Assembly: GCA_021819035.1 (NCBI GenBank)
Contig: JAKASL010000001.1
Coordinates: forward strand, 310,001 to 374,000
Direction of reading: 5' to 3'
Length of the DNA: 64,000 bases
Origin: an archaeon
GTDB lineage: Archaea; Thermoproteota; Nitrososphaeria; Nitrososphaerales; Gagatemarchaeaceae
A program made the position numbers and the translations under genes. Under the pieces are notes generated by a model. That model was not told the origin of the DNA. It was given only the letters and a program-made list of their open reading frames with translations, and made no database searches. Within the stretch, counting starts at the first letter, position 1. Every line of letters begins with the position of its first letter. Of this stretch, positions 24,912-33,253 are shown piece after piece.

Positions 24912-27641
24912 TTGAAGCATTCCCGGCTATTGGCCTTCGCCGTCGTTGCTCTCATGCTGTTCTCAGCCGTCCCCATGCAGCTGGCGCACGCCCAGACCCC
25001 GTACTCGGAGAAGCTCAACGTCTACGTGGCAGGCTCGAACGCCCTGTGGTACTTCACTTTCGACGGAGTGAACGGCTCCAGCCACCTCTCGGCGCTGGAG
25101 TCGACCCCCGGGCTCAGCTGGTACAACGTCACCGCCATCAGCACCCTGGGGTGGAGCGCAGACTCCCAGGTGTTCGGCCCACAGGGGTACAACCTCCTCC
25201 CGGTCCCTTCAGTCGTCCCGCATGGGTTGTTCCTGACAGTCGGCGCAGACTCCTTTTCGCACGCCTCGGCGGCCGCTGACGCCCTGGACTCTTATCTCCT
25301 CACCGACTTCGTCTCTATGTCGAACGGCACGGGGGTCTTCTCGTTCTTCAGCCCCGTCTCCTTCTCGAGCCTCGTCCCTGTGACGCTTCTCAACGGCTTC
25401 CTTCCGAGGTCTGAGGGGGGTTTCGCCGAAGCCATATCCGCGTCGTCTCTCACCACATCAGAGTCGCCGTTCGTCGTCTTGGAAGGGGTGAAATCCGCCT
25501 CCGGGGAAGGATTCACCCACAACCTGGTGGTGGGTTCCATCACCCCCTCGGCCCTCACTTCCGCAGGGAGCCTGAACGTGGCAGCGCTCTTCGGCAGCTC
25601 GGTGACGTCCCTGACGGCCTCGGCTGGCAGCACCTCTTCAGTCATCCACGTGGAGGCCCTGGGGGGGATGATCAGCTCCACCGACAACGCGACGGTGATC
25701 AACGACGCCGCCTCCTTCACCGGGACCTACTCGCTGAGCCTCGCCCCAGGACACACCATCTCTGGCACCAACGCGACAATCGTCGAGCAGCCGGCCCCGC
25801 TACTAGCCACCAGGGCGGTGGACGTAGGGGTCCTTCACACCAACGGGGACCTGGCAGTGACTCTCACCTTCGTCAACCTGTCGCCCAAGGACACCATCAC
25901 CAGCCTTTCCTTCTCCGACAACTGGTGGAAGAGCGCGGGGGAGTTCACTTTCCTCGGCGGGAACGATTCGGTGAGTTCCGTCTCTCTGGGGCCGTCGGCC
26001 AGCGTCACCCCGGTCTACAGGCTGGAGTACACGGGGACCGCCCCCGGCTCGGTAACCATCCCGGCCTCGGCGGTGAGGTACCAGTACCAGTACGGAGGGG
26101 CGACCTTCAACGCGACCGCCTACATCAACCCGATCAGGCTGTCGCTGGGGGCCGACGACGCCGTGGTGTACGCGACCCTCCAGCCTACCCCCTCCGGGAG
26201 CCTAGGCAAGGCGGTCGGCACGCCCCAGCTGTTCAACATAACGCTCGTCAACGTGGGGACCCTGCCTGCGTCCTCGGTGGTCGTGGCAGGCAAGTCGGTG
26301 CCGGGCTTGGCAGCGGGGGGAGGGACCGCGACCGTAACTGTTTCGCAGTCGGCGCCTAGCATGACGGACATCAACGTCACACAATCTTACAGCGTGGCGT
26401 ACCAGGACCCCAGCGGGGTGGCGCTCAACGCCACCACGAACACCGTCTCTGACGTCTTCTCCCAGAGCGGCATGCAGGTCTCCCTGCCTGTGCTCAGGGT
26501 GTCTCCGACGTTCCACGCCGTCTCCACGAGCGAGACCAACCTCACGCTCAACTTCGCCGTGTCAGACATAGCCCCGGTGGGGGTGTCTGACTTCGCAGCG
26601 ACCGGGACACTCCCGGCCGGGCTGGGTTGCGGCCGCGTCAGCGGTCCGGGGATAAGCTGCTCGTCCGGCACCGTCACCATATCCTACAAGACGCTCAACG
26701 CCTCGACCACGATCAGGACCTCGATGAGCTACAACATCACCGCGGGGTCCAACTACGTCCTCGCGCCGTTCACATTCACCGGCCAGGCGGCCGGGGTCCC
26801 GGTGTCCGGCTCGTCGGGCCTGGTCCCAGTCCCGGCAGGGCTGACGCTGACCAAGGAGTACTCGCCTCAGGCGCTCTTCGGCGGGATGACCTCCACGGTG
26901 TCCGTCGTGGCTGAGAACCACGGGCCCACCCCTGTCTACAACGCGACCGTGGACACTGCGCCGGACTCCTTCGACTCCCTGATTAACTCGAGCTCTAGCC
27001 TGCTGCACCAGACCGTCGGTTCGATCGCCGACGGAGGGAACGTGACCTTCTCCTACCGCGTGTCAGCGTCTCAGAGCTACGGGAACCAGTCCGCAACCCC
27101 TGTCTCCGCCTCGTTCTACTTCGGCGGGACCTCCTTCTCCGTCGGTGGCGGTTCGCCGACTGTCCAGATCTACCAACCCCTGTCTGCGGCCCTGACGACC
27201 TCCCCCTCGACCCCGGAGGAGGGGAAGACCTTCGCCCTCTCCGTGCAGATAACCAACCCGTCTGCCGTCCAGGTGTCGAACGTGACATTCACCCTCCCAC
27301 TCCCCCCCGGGCTGAGCTTCTCCAACCTGAAGGACGTGCAGGCAACTTCCAAGGGGATCACTGTCTACTTCCCCAGCCTGGGGCCCGGGATGACTGCAGC
27401 GGCCAACGCTAGCGTGGTGGCCGGGTCCGGCCAGACGATCCCCCTGAGCGGCGCCAGGCTCACCTTCGTCTACGGAGGGACCACGATCAACGGGACGGTG
27501 CCTTCGACATCTTCGCTGACCATAGCCGAGAACATACTGATCCGCTACACCATCCCATCCGTCTTCGTACTGATATGCGTCCTGGCTGCGGCCTTCTACG
27601 TCAGGAAGGCGGCCGCTACCGCTCCCGCTTCCCCGAAGTGA
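24912..27641 (+). CDS. Large membrane-anchored surface protein with beta-repeat domains
   Basis: 909 residues: signal peptide (1-~30, ending A-H-A-Q-T), a long Ser/Thr/Val-rich ectodomain with many N-x-S/T sequons, and one C-terminal transmembrane helix followed by a short basic tail. Middle and late parts look like repeated DUF11/CARDB-type beta modules (recurring L-T-L-x-F-x-V-S-D, N-V-T-F-S-Y, V-S-N-V-T-F). It is probably displayed outside the cell as part of the envelope. TTG start, box at 24874-24882. No catalytic motif seen. The 3' end overlaps the convergent ino1 gene by 26 nt. Confidence 0.75.
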   Translation: MKHSRLLAFAVVALMLFSAVPMQLAHAQTPYSEKLNVYVAGSNALWYFTFDGVNGSSHLSALESTPGLSWYNVTAISTLGWSADSQVFGPQGYNLLPVPSVVPHGLFLTVGADSFSHASAAADALDSYLLTDFVSMSNGTGVFSFFSPVSFSSLVPVTLLNGFLPRSEGGFAEAISASSLTTSESPFVVLEGVKSASGEGFTHNLVVGSITPSALTSAGSLNVAALFGSSVTSLTASAGSTSSVIHVEALGGMISSTDNATVINDAASFTGTYSLSLAPGHTISGTNATIVEQPAPLLATRAVDVGVLHTNGDLAVTLTFVNLSPKDTITSLSFSDNWWKSAGEFTFLGGNDSVSSVSLGPSASVTPVYRLEYTGTAPGSVTIPASAVRYQYQYGGATFNATAYINPIRLSLGADDAVVYATLQPTPSGSLGKAVGTPQLFNITLVNVGTLPASSVVVAGKSVPGLAAGGGTATVTVSQSAPSMTDINVTQSYSVAYQDPSGVALNATTNTVSDVFSQSGMQVSLPVLRVSPTFHAVSTSETNLTLNFAVSDIAPVGVSDFAATGTLPAGLGCGRVSGPGISCSSGTVTISYKTLNASTTIRTSMSYNITAGSNYVLAPFTFTGQAAGVPVSGSSGLVPVPAGLTLTKEYSPQALFGGMTSTVSVVAENHGPTPVYNATVDTAPDSFDSLINSSSSLLHQTVGSIADGGNVTFSYRVSASQSYGNQSATPVSASFYFGGTSFSVGGGSPTVQIYQPLSAALTTSPSTPEEGKTFALSVQITNPSAVQVSNVTFTLPLPPGLSFSNLKDVQATSKGITVYFPSLGPGMTAAANASVVAGSGQTIPLSGARLTFVYGGTTINGTVPSTSSLTIAENILIRYTIPSVFVLICVLAAAFYVRKAAATAPASPK

Positions 27642-28680
27642 ACTCTTCGAAGGCGGCTTTGGCCGCTGGGTACGGCATCTGCGTGGGGGGGTGCTTGAAG
27701 CAGAAGGCAGAGAGGCTCTCCAGTTGCCCCGAGACCCCACGGTCCAGCGCTACCTTCGTCCCGCGGATGGCGTCGACCATCACGCCGCCGCTGTCGTAAG
27801 CGTCTACCACGTGCAGCTTCACGTCGACCTTCACCACGCTCCCGCCGAAGTATCGCCCCTTCAGCCAGATGTAGCAGACCTTGTCGTTGTCGAGGAAGGG
27901 GACGTAGTCGCTCGGCCCTATCCTCGTCGGCACCTCGTAGGGGGACATGGCCCTCACAGCACTTGTCTTGCTCTCCCGCTTGTCCTTCAGCCTGCTCTCT
28001 TCCAGCATGTTCAGGAAGTCGGTGTCCCCCCCTATGTTCAGCTGGTACGTCTCGTCAACCTTTACCCCCCTGTCGACGGCCATCTTGACCAGCGTCTTGT
28101 GGAGGACGGTCGCCCCGACCTGGCTCATCACGTCGTCCCCGGCCACCGGGAGCCCCGCGGCCGCGAACCTGTCGGACCAACGCTTCTCTGACGCGATGAA
28201 CACCGGTATCGCGTTCACGAACGCCACCTTCGCCTTAAGGGCGGCCTCGGCGTACGCCTCGGTCGCGGCGGTGCTCCCCACCGGGAGGTAATTCACCAGG
28301 ACATCGGCGCCGCTGTCCTTCAGCTCCTGCACGACGTCCTTGGCCGGCTGTGGCGAAAGCTGCACGACGTCTTTGAGATACCTCCCTATGCCGTCATGCA
28401 CCGGGCCTTTCATCACCCTGACACCCATGCTGGGGACGTCCGCGACCTTGACCGTGTTGTTAGGCGGCTGGAATATCGCCTGAGAGAGGTCCTTGTCCAC
28501 CTTCTTGGCGTTGACGTCGAAGGCGGCGACGAACTCTATGTCCCTGGGAGTGTATCCTCCCACGCTCCAGTACGTCAGCCCTTCGCCGGGTCCGTTCTTC
28601 GAGTAGTAGCGGAGCCCCTGAATCAGGGCCGAGGCGCAGTTGCCTACCCCTGCGACGGCTACCTTGATCTTCTTGGCCAT
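27616..28680 (-). CDS. ino1: Myo-inositol-1-phosphate synthase
   Basis: 354 residues. The Rossmann start V-A-V-A-G-V-G-N-C-A-S-A binds NAD, and V-N-Y-L-P-V-G-S, N-A-I-P-V-F and G-D-D-x-x-S-Q-V-G-A-T with T-Y-Q-L-N-I-G-G-D-T-D-F are family signatures. It converts glucose 6-phosphate to inositol 1-phosphate, the head group precursor of archaeal phosphatidylinositol-type lipids. The ATG at 28680 is preceded by a box at 28706-28714 and a 24-bp dyad; the PadR-like regulator gene lies just upstream on the same strand. Confidence 0.93.
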   Translation of the reverse strand: MAKKIKVAVAGVGNCASALIQGLRYYSKNGPGEGLTYWSVGGYTPRDIEFVAAFDVNAKKVDKDLSQAIFQPPNNTVKVADVPSMGVRVMKGPVHDGIGRYLKDVVQLSPQPAKDVVQELKDSGADVLVNYLPVGSTAATEAYAEAALKAKVAFVNAIPVFIASEKRWSDRFAAAGLPVAGDDVMSQVGATVLHKTLVKMAVDRGVKVDETYQLNIGGDTDFLNMLEESRLKDKRESKTSAVRAMSPYEVPTRIGPSDYVPFLDNDKVCYIWLKGRYFGGSVVKVDVKLHVVDAYDSGGVMVDAIRGTKVALDRGVSGQLESLSAFCFKHPPTQMPYPAAKAAFEEFTSGKRER

Positions 28681-28705
28681 CTTCAGCCCCCTCGACGACG
28701 AGGAG

Positions 28706-28714
28706 GGTATATCG
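28706..28714 (-). promoter_or_regulatory. TATA-like box for ino1
   Basis: CGATATACC on the minus strand, centred about 29 nt before the ATG at 28680. Confidence 0.45.
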
Positions 28715-28717
28715 CCC

Positions 28718-28741
28718 CCTATTTTACCGTTGTAAAATAGG
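28718..28741. promoter_or_regulatory. 24-bp perfect dyad between padR-like gene and ino1
   Basis: CCTATTTTAC, spacer CGTT, GTAAAATAGG: ten matching base pairs per arm with no mismatch. It lies just upstream of the ino1 box and downstream of the regulator stop. A binding site for the adjacent PadR-like protein is the simplest reading. It could also form a hairpin in the regulator mRNA, though no T tract follows. Confidence 0.6.
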
Positions 28742-28748
28742 CCAGGGC

Positions 28749-29087
28749 TCACTGTTCGGCCATGAGTGTCTTCAGGAACGCCGTCGCCTCTCTCACCTCC
28801 TGGCGACCGAGTTCGGTGATCTTGTAGTACTTCCTTCTGTCCTTGACCTCTGCCTTCACCATCCCTGACCTTTCGAGGTCGTACAGCACCCGGTACGCCG
28901 TCACGCTCCCGCTCCAGAACCCGAACTTCTCGTTTATCAGCTCCCTGAGCTCGAACCCGTACCTCTCTTCGGTCGAAAGGAGGAGGAGGATGAAGAACCA
29001 CAGGTTCTCCTTCTGGACCTTCACCTTCAGCCTCTCCACGAAGCGCACTCTTGTCACTCCAGTTCCGGGTCCCGGGGACTGCAGCAT
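28749..29087 (-). CDS. PadR-like winged-helix transcription regulator
   Basis: 112 residues. The winged helix reads L-W-F-F-I-L-L-L-L, Y-G-F-E-L-R-E-L-I, S-G-S-V-T-A-Y-R-V-L-Y-D-L-E, then the wing R-R-K-Y-Y-K-I-T-E-L-G, the PadR pattern. The short C-terminal helix would give a dimer. The ATG at 29087 is preceded by GGGGGAG eight bases upstream, so this gene may use a Shine-Dalgarno leader, unlike most neighbours. It probably controls ino1 and/or itself through the dyad at 28718-28741. Confidence 0.82.
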   Translation of the reverse strand: MLQSPGPGTGVTRVRFVERLKVKVQKENLWFFILLLLSTEERYGFELRELINEKFGFWSGSVTAYRVLYDLERSGMVKAEVKDRRKYYKITELGRQEVREATAFLKTLMAEQ

Positions 29088-29135
29088 GCGAATGGCTCCC
29101 CCTGGGGCATCAGGCCCCCGACTTCCGGTGAATCA

Positions 29136-29146
29136 TATTAATCCGT
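29136..29146. promoter_or_regulatory. A/T box shared by Nudix gene (+) and padR-like gene (-)
   Basis: CATATTAATCC, centred 25 nt before the GTG at 29166. Read on the minus strand it could start the padR-like transcript about 25 nt before its ATG. Confidence 0.4.
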
Positions 29147-29165
29147 CGCCGCGGTCTCTGCGGCC

Positions 29166-29606
29166 GTGGAAGAGAAGTCCGCCGGGGCGGTGGTCTTCAG
29201 AGACACTCCTGGGGGTAGGATGTACCTGCTGCTCCTCAACGCCGGCCGGTGGGACTTTCCCAAGGGGGGCGTCGAAAAGGGGGAGAGCGAGCTGCAGACC
29301 GTCCTGAGAGAGGTGGAGGAGGAGACCGGGCTGAAGGGGATCGAGATAATCCCCGGTTTCAGGAAGGTGATAGAGTACTACTACCGCCGCGACCGGAAGA
29401 ACGTGCACAAGCAGGTCGTGTACATGCTCGCGTCCACGGACACGGAGAGCGTGAGAATATCCTTCGAGCACCAGGGCTTCGGATGGTTCAGGTACGAGGA
29501 AGCGCTGAAGAGGGCCTCCTACGACAACTCGAAGTTCACATTGATGGACGCCGAGAAGTTCGTGAGGGGGACGCTCAGAACTCGACCAGAGGGTGGGCCT
29601 TCATGA
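29166..29606 (+). CDS. Nudix hydrolase, Ap4A-hydrolase-like
   Basis: 146 residues. A full Nudix box (G-G-V-E-K-G-E-S at ~35, ending R-E-V-E-E-E-T-G-L) and W-D-F-P-K-G just before it resemble diadenosine tetraphosphate hydrolases, which cleave nucleoside diphosphates linked to another group. The actual substrate is not fixed by the motif. GTG start, leaderless. Its 3' end overlaps the convergent gene by 32 nt. Confidence 0.88.
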   Translation: MEEKSAGAVVFRDTPGGRMYLLLLNAGRWDFPKGGVEKGESELQTVLREVEEETGLKGIEIIPGFRKVIEYYYRRDRKNVHKQVVYMLASTDTESVRISFEHQGFGWFRYEEALKRASYDNSKFTLMDAEKFVRGTLRTRPEGGPS

Positions 29607-30252
29607 GCTTCACCACCTTGATGTAGTGGAAGCCAGGCTCGTCAGTGCGTTTGACGTAGGTGGTCTCGGCGATCCTGTCGTAGGTGTACTTCAGGAACCC
29701 GGAGGGCTCTTCCTTCAGGCGCGTGTAGAAGAATATGGACGCCTCTTCGTAGTCGTCGATTCGGGCGAAGGTCCCGAGGACCCACCCGCTCCCTTCCCTG
29801 AACGCGAACAGAGGCAGGGGGGGCTCTTCGAACAGGGTCTTGTAGGCCCCAACTTTCACCAGGCTCGGCACGTTCTCCACTTCGACTGACATGAACTTGT
29901 CCTGGAACCCGTCCTTCTCCTCCAGGGACTTTGGCATCTTCTGGACCCTTATCACCGGGGCGTAGAGATACGACGCGTTGCTGGCCGAGTTCACGAACTG
30001 CACCTCTTCGCCATCCCCTGTTATCCTGTAGGCGAGGAACTCGTCGACAGCCCCGTTGTCGAAATAGTAGAAGATAGGGGTCCCCATGAACAGGTCCGCC
30101 TGGGCCGCAATCCTCGTGGCTTTCCCATGCCTGAACGCGAAGAGGGGGAAAGGGGCTCTCTCGAGGGCGCAGGAAAGTCTCCCGAGGTCGAGCAGCGAGT
30201 CCAGACCGATGTAGCACGCCCCCCCGATCCTCTGGTCCTCCTTCTTCGGCAA
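29575..30252 (-). CDS. Uncharacterised protein with internal duplication
   Basis: 225 residues from a TTG at 30252, chosen by a box 30 nt upstream. Two similar blocks are visible: P-F-P-L-F-A-F-R-H-G-K with I-F-Y-Y-F about 30 residues later, and P-L-P-L-F-A-F-R-E-G-S with I-F-F-Y-T at matching distance. The protein is soluble, with no signal peptide, Cys clusters or nucleotide motif. The repeats suggest a symmetric or two-domain fold. I do not recognise the family. Confidence 0.65.
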   Translation of the reverse strand: MPKKEDQRIGGACYIGLDSLLDLGRLSCALERAPFPLFAFRHGKATRIAAQADLFMGTPIFYYFDNGAVDEFLAYRITGDGEEVQFVNSASNASYLYAPVIRVQKMPKSLEEKDGFQDKFMSVEVENVPSLVKVGAYKTLFEEPPLPLFAFREGSGWVLGTFARIDDYEEASIFFYTRLKEEPSGFLKYTYDRIAETTYVKRTDEPGFHYIKVVKLMKAHPLVEF

Positions 30253-30277
30253 CCGTAGCCCGCCGCCCTCGTCTTGG

Positions 30278-30287
30278 TTATAAATAA
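30278..30287 (-). promoter_or_regulatory. TATA-like box for the gene ending at 29575
   Basis: TTATTTATAA on the minus strand, centred 30 nt before the TTG at 30252. It may also serve the plus-strand gene near 30326. Confidence 0.5.
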
Positions 30288-30325
30288 TCGGAAGCGGAAA
30301 CCGGCCCGATGCGCTCCTCTGGCGG

Positions 30326-30733
30326 GTGTCAGCTTCTCCCTTGAGCGGGTGGAGGGACGAGACGGCCGCGGACCTCGCGGACGCCGCCTCGAGGCTGGAG
30401 GCAGCCCTGGCTTCCATATCCGGAGAGCCTTCGCGCGAACAGGTCCGGTCGGTCTGGATGGCCTACCTGAAGGTGGAGAAGAGCGTCGCGTTCATCAAAC
30501 TCGACCTTGACGAGGAGAACCCCGGCCGCTTCGTCATCCTGAAGCAGTACGCCGTCCCCGACGAGAGGCAGGCGCTCAAGTTCGCCCTGAGCAACCTCAA
30601 GAAGGGGTCGGACAACTTCGCCCTGGGCGACTTCCGCCAGTCGCTGAAGTGGCTGCGAGAGTCGAGGAACTACCTGCGGGCCTTCCTAAGGGCCAAGCGG
30701 CTGAAGCGGGCGCGTGGGACCGGTTCCGTCTAG
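30326..30733 (+). CDS. Small helical protein of unknown function
   Basis: 135 residues from a GTG at 30326, or 130 from a TTG at 30341. It is predicted to be almost wholly alpha-helical, with alternating Leu/Ala and Arg/Lys/Glu and a strongly basic C-terminus (R-A-K-R-L-K-R-A-R). The segment F-A-L-S-N-L-K-K-G-S-D-N-F-A-L-G-D-F recalls helix-pair repeats but is too short to assign. It could be a nucleic-acid binding protein. Its stop overlaps the eL22-like gene's stop by 4 nt. Confidence 0.6.
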   Translation: MSASPLSGWRDETAADLADAASRLEAALASISGEPSREQVRSVWMAYLKVEKSVAFIKLDLDEENPGRFVILKQYAVPDERQALKFALSNLKKGSDNFALGDFRQSLKWLRESRNYLRAFLRAKRLKRARGTGSV

Positions 30734-31203
30734 GACTCTTCTGCCTTCTTCTTCCTTGCCTTGGGCTTCTTGGGGGCCGCCTTCTTCGGCTTCTCTTCGG
30801 GCTCTTCCGCCTTTTCAGGCTCGCCGGCCTTCGCCCCCTCGTCCTCTGGCTCGGGCCCCTCCGGGGCCTTCGCTGCCTCTTCTTCGGCTTGCTCAGGTTC
30901 TTTCGCTGGCGCCTTCTTCTCTTTCTCCTCCTTCTCCTCTTCAGGCTCTTCTCCCAGCACTATCTCCTGGATGGTCAGCTCCTTACCAGACACGAAGACC
31001 CTGTACTTCTTTCTGACACCGTTCATGAACAGGAAGCGCTTGATGTATGTCTTAACGTGCCTGGGCTTGACCCCCTCCCTGACGCTCTCGTCCTCGATCT
31101 CCATGGAGTCCCCGGAGACAGAAGGCTTGACGCCGACCCGAGGCTCCAGGAACGCCGCCAGCTCATCCCCCTTGCTCTTGAGGGTACCGAGGGTCACCTT
31201 CAA
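30730..31203 (-). CDS. Ribosomal eL22-like protein with long acidic/Lys tail
   Basis: 157 residues. Residues 1-81 follow the eukaryotic L22e pattern: a first strand, F-L-x-x-R-V near 18, then V-K-T-Y-I-K-R-F-L and N-G-V-R-K-K-Y-R-V-F-V (human: Y-L-K-Y-L-T-K-K-Y-L, N-N-L-R-D-W-L-R-V-V). Residues 82-157 are Glu/Lys/Ala/Pro low complexity, an unstructured tail. eL22 was long thought restricted to eukaryotes and is reported patchily in archaea. TTG start with a box 30 nt upstream. Moderate certainty; a distantly related small alpha-beta protein is the alternative. Confidence 0.55.
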   Translation of the reverse strand: MKVTLGTLKSKGDELAAFLEPRVGVKPSVSGDSMEIEDESVREGVKPRHVKTYIKRFLFMNGVRKKYRVFVSGKELTIQEIVLGEEPEEEKEEKEKKAPAKEPEQAEEEAAKAPEGPEPEDEGAKAGEPEKAEEPEEKPKKAAPKKPKARKKKAEES

Positions 31204-31228
31204 CTTGGGCTCCCTCTCATCTGGTCAT

Positions 31229-31238
31229 GCTATATGTT
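31229..31238 (-). promoter_or_regulatory. TATA-like box for the eL22-like gene
   Basis: AACATATAGC on the minus strand, centred about 30 nt before the TTG at 31203. Confidence 0.45.
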
Positions 31239-31241
31239 TTC

Positions 31242-32024
31242 TCATCTGCCATACCTTCGCTTCCTCTTCTGGTAGGTCCTGATCGCCCTGAGCAGGTCGA
31301 TGTATCGGAAGGCCGGCCAGAAGACGTCCACGAACACCAGCTCTGAGTAGGCGCCCTGCCAGAGGAGGAACCCGCTCGTCCTCTCCTCCCCGGACGTCCT
31401 GATTATGAGGTCAGGTTCCTGGTTGGGGAGGTAGGATGTGTAGAGCCTCTTCGAGACGGTCTCCTCTGTTATGGCCTCCGGGCTCAGCTTGCCGCTCTTC
31501 ACGTCCTGGGCGATGGACCGGATCACGTCGGTGATCTCAGTCCGCCCCCCGTAGGCGACGGCGATGTTGAGGTAGTGGTCGCTGTACCCCTCAGTCTTCC
31601 GCTCGATGGCCTGGAGGAGCTCGACTATCGACTTTGGGAGGAGGTCAAGGTGGCCTATCGCCCGGACGTTGACCTTGTACTTCGTTATCCTCGCGTCGCT
31701 GAGCAGCCTGTTGAGTCTCGCCTCTATGAGGCCGAACAGCGCGGCGAGCTCCTTCGGGGTCCTGTCGAGGTTCTCTGTGGAGAGCACATACAGCGTCACT
31801 GTCTTGATCCCGAGGTCGTGGCACCAGTCGAGGAGCTCTTCCGCCCTGTTCGCCCCTTCCTCGTGGCCGAGCCTGTTGGATATCCCCTGGACCTGAGCCC
31901 ACCGCCTGTTCCCGTCCAGGATGATGCCTACGTGCCCCGGTATGTCGTCCCCCTCGACCTGCGATTTCAGCCTCCTTTCGTAGACCCTGTAGGCGCCCAG
32001 GTACCTCAGCGCTGACTCTAACAT
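31242..32024 (-). CDS. uppS: cis-Prenyltransferase (UppS family)
   Basis: 260 residues. The N-terminal signature H-V-G-I-I-L-D-G-N-R-R-W holds the catalytic Asp and diphosphate contacts, and the C-terminal P-D-L-I-I-R-T-S-G-E-x-R-x-S-G-F-L is the other hallmark. It adds isoprene units in cis to make the long polyprenyl phosphate carrier used for glycan assembly and N-glycosylation at the membrane. This fits the glycosylated surface proteins in the window. It starts 3 nt after the DUF373 stop, so the two form an operon. Confidence 0.93.
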   Translation of the reverse strand: MLESALRYLGAYRVYERRLKSQVEGDDIPGHVGIILDGNRRWAQVQGISNRLGHEEGANRAEELLDWCHDLGIKTVTLYVLSTENLDRTPKELAALFGLIEARLNRLLSDARITKYKVNVRAIGHLDLLPKSIVELLQAIERKTEGYSDHYLNIAVAYGGRTEITDVIRSIAQDVKSGKLSPEAITEETVSKRLYTSYLPNQEPDLIIRTSGEERTSGFLLWQGAYSELVFVDVFWPAFRYIDLLRAIRTYQKRKRRYGR

Positions 32025-32027
32025 ATG

Positions 32028-33149
32028 CTATTCGTTTTCTGCAGGGCCCCTGATCCGGACCCGCGGATAAACTGCCGTGGTGAACGCGAAGATCGCCGCC
32101 AGCCCCGCCAAGACGGCCGAGACCAGCAGGAACGTCGACTGCGCGTTCCCGGTCACAAGGTAGGCCGAGAACGTCTCTAGCGGGAGATAGAGTATGGCCA
32201 GCATCACCAGGACGAAGACGTCCCTGTTCCATCGGGCGCTCCCCCTCGCCAGGTGAGAAAGCAGGGCCCCGGCTGCGTTGATGGCGATCCCGCCCCACAC
32301 GAAGTCGATGCTCCCTCCGATGAAGTTCCCCGCGAGGACGCCTCCATAGACCAGGAAGTTCGCAGGGTTCGCAAGCACGGCGTTGACCGCCACCCTGTCG
32401 CCGATCATGGCGCCGTATCCCGTGAGGATCCCCACCAGAGCCATAATGATGCCGGCCACCAGGGAGAAGAACCTGAGGAACCCTGTAGGGCCCCTGTGAA
32501 GCAGGCCCGTAACGTTCCTGTCTATGCTGAACCCCCTCACCAGGAACGCCCCGCCTATGATGAGGAGGGCTGCTATCCCGGCTTCGAAGGTCCTGTTGGC
32601 GACTATCAGGATCCCGGCCAGGACGAAGATGAGCCCCGGGACCCCCAGCGCGTACTTCGAGTAGTGGGGGTCGAACACGAGCATCCTCAGGTACCTGCCG
32701 AGGACCTCATACGTCTCTTCCACAGTCTGGCTGTGCTTTACAGTCACCCTTTGCACCGAGACGATCGGCCTCTGGCTCTGGATCACTGGTATGACCTCCT
32801 CGTCCTCGCCTCCGTCGGACACGAGCACCACGCCGGTGTAGTGCCCTCCCTGGACGACGGCCCTCACCTGCCTCCCTATCCTCCTGTCGGCCTGGAAGCC
32901 CCTGTCGGGGTCCCCGCAGACCACCGCGACCTCGCAGGGGGTGTTCGACCCGACCAGCTCGTCGTACTTCTTCACCGCCGCGAATATTGCGTTAGCGTCC
33001 GCTTCCTCAGGGTCCGCGAGCGCTAGCTTGGTCGCCGCCTCGACCGCGGCCTTCCTCCCCACCACCGGGGACTCGACTCTGGCCTTGGATCCGAGGTCGT
33101 CATCCCTGTCGACGCAGAGGATGAGATATTTCTCCTCGGTCTGAGCCAT
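32028..33149 (-). CDS. DUF373 membrane protein
   Basis: 373 residues from the ATG at 33149. The soluble N-terminal ~165 residues (L-I-L-C-V-D-R-D-D-D-L-G, A-D-A-N-A-I-F-A-A, V-V-C-G-D) match archaeal DUF373. About six transmembrane helices follow. The family is widespread in archaea and of unknown function. Linkage to uppS suggests a role with polyprenyl carriers or the envelope, which is inference. The minus-strand box near 33187 would give a short leader. Confidence 0.85.
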   Translation of the reverse strand: MAQTEEKYLILCVDRDDDLGSKARVESPVVGRKAAVEAATKLALADPEEADANAIFAAVKKYDELVGSNTPCEVAVVCGDPDRGFQADRRIGRQVRAVVQGGHYTGVVLVSDGGEDEEVIPVIQSQRPIVSVQRVTVKHSQTVEETYEVLGRYLRMLVFDPHYSKYALGVPGLIFVLAGILIVANRTFEAGIAALLIIGGAFLVRGFSIDRNVTGLLHRGPTGFLRFFSLVAGIIMALVGILTGYGAMIGDRVAVNAVLANPANFLVYGGVLAGNFIGGSIDFVWGGIAINAAGALLSHLARGSARWNRDVFVLVMLAILYLPLETFSAYLVTGNAQSTFLLVSAVLAGLAAIFAFTTAVYPRVRIRGPAENE

Positions 33150-33253
33150 GTCCTGACTCCGTCCGTCACCGTGGCTGTCCATACTTAAGCCTAGACCGCC
33201 CCGCTGCGGCTTCGGGGATATCCTTAAGGGGCGTATCCCGCCGTTGGCGGTCC

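Noticed and set aside
28681-29001. N-terminal extension of inositol-phosphate synthase
   Set aside because: The extension overlaps the PadR-like gene in another frame and lies upstream of a clear M-A-K-K-I start with its own box.
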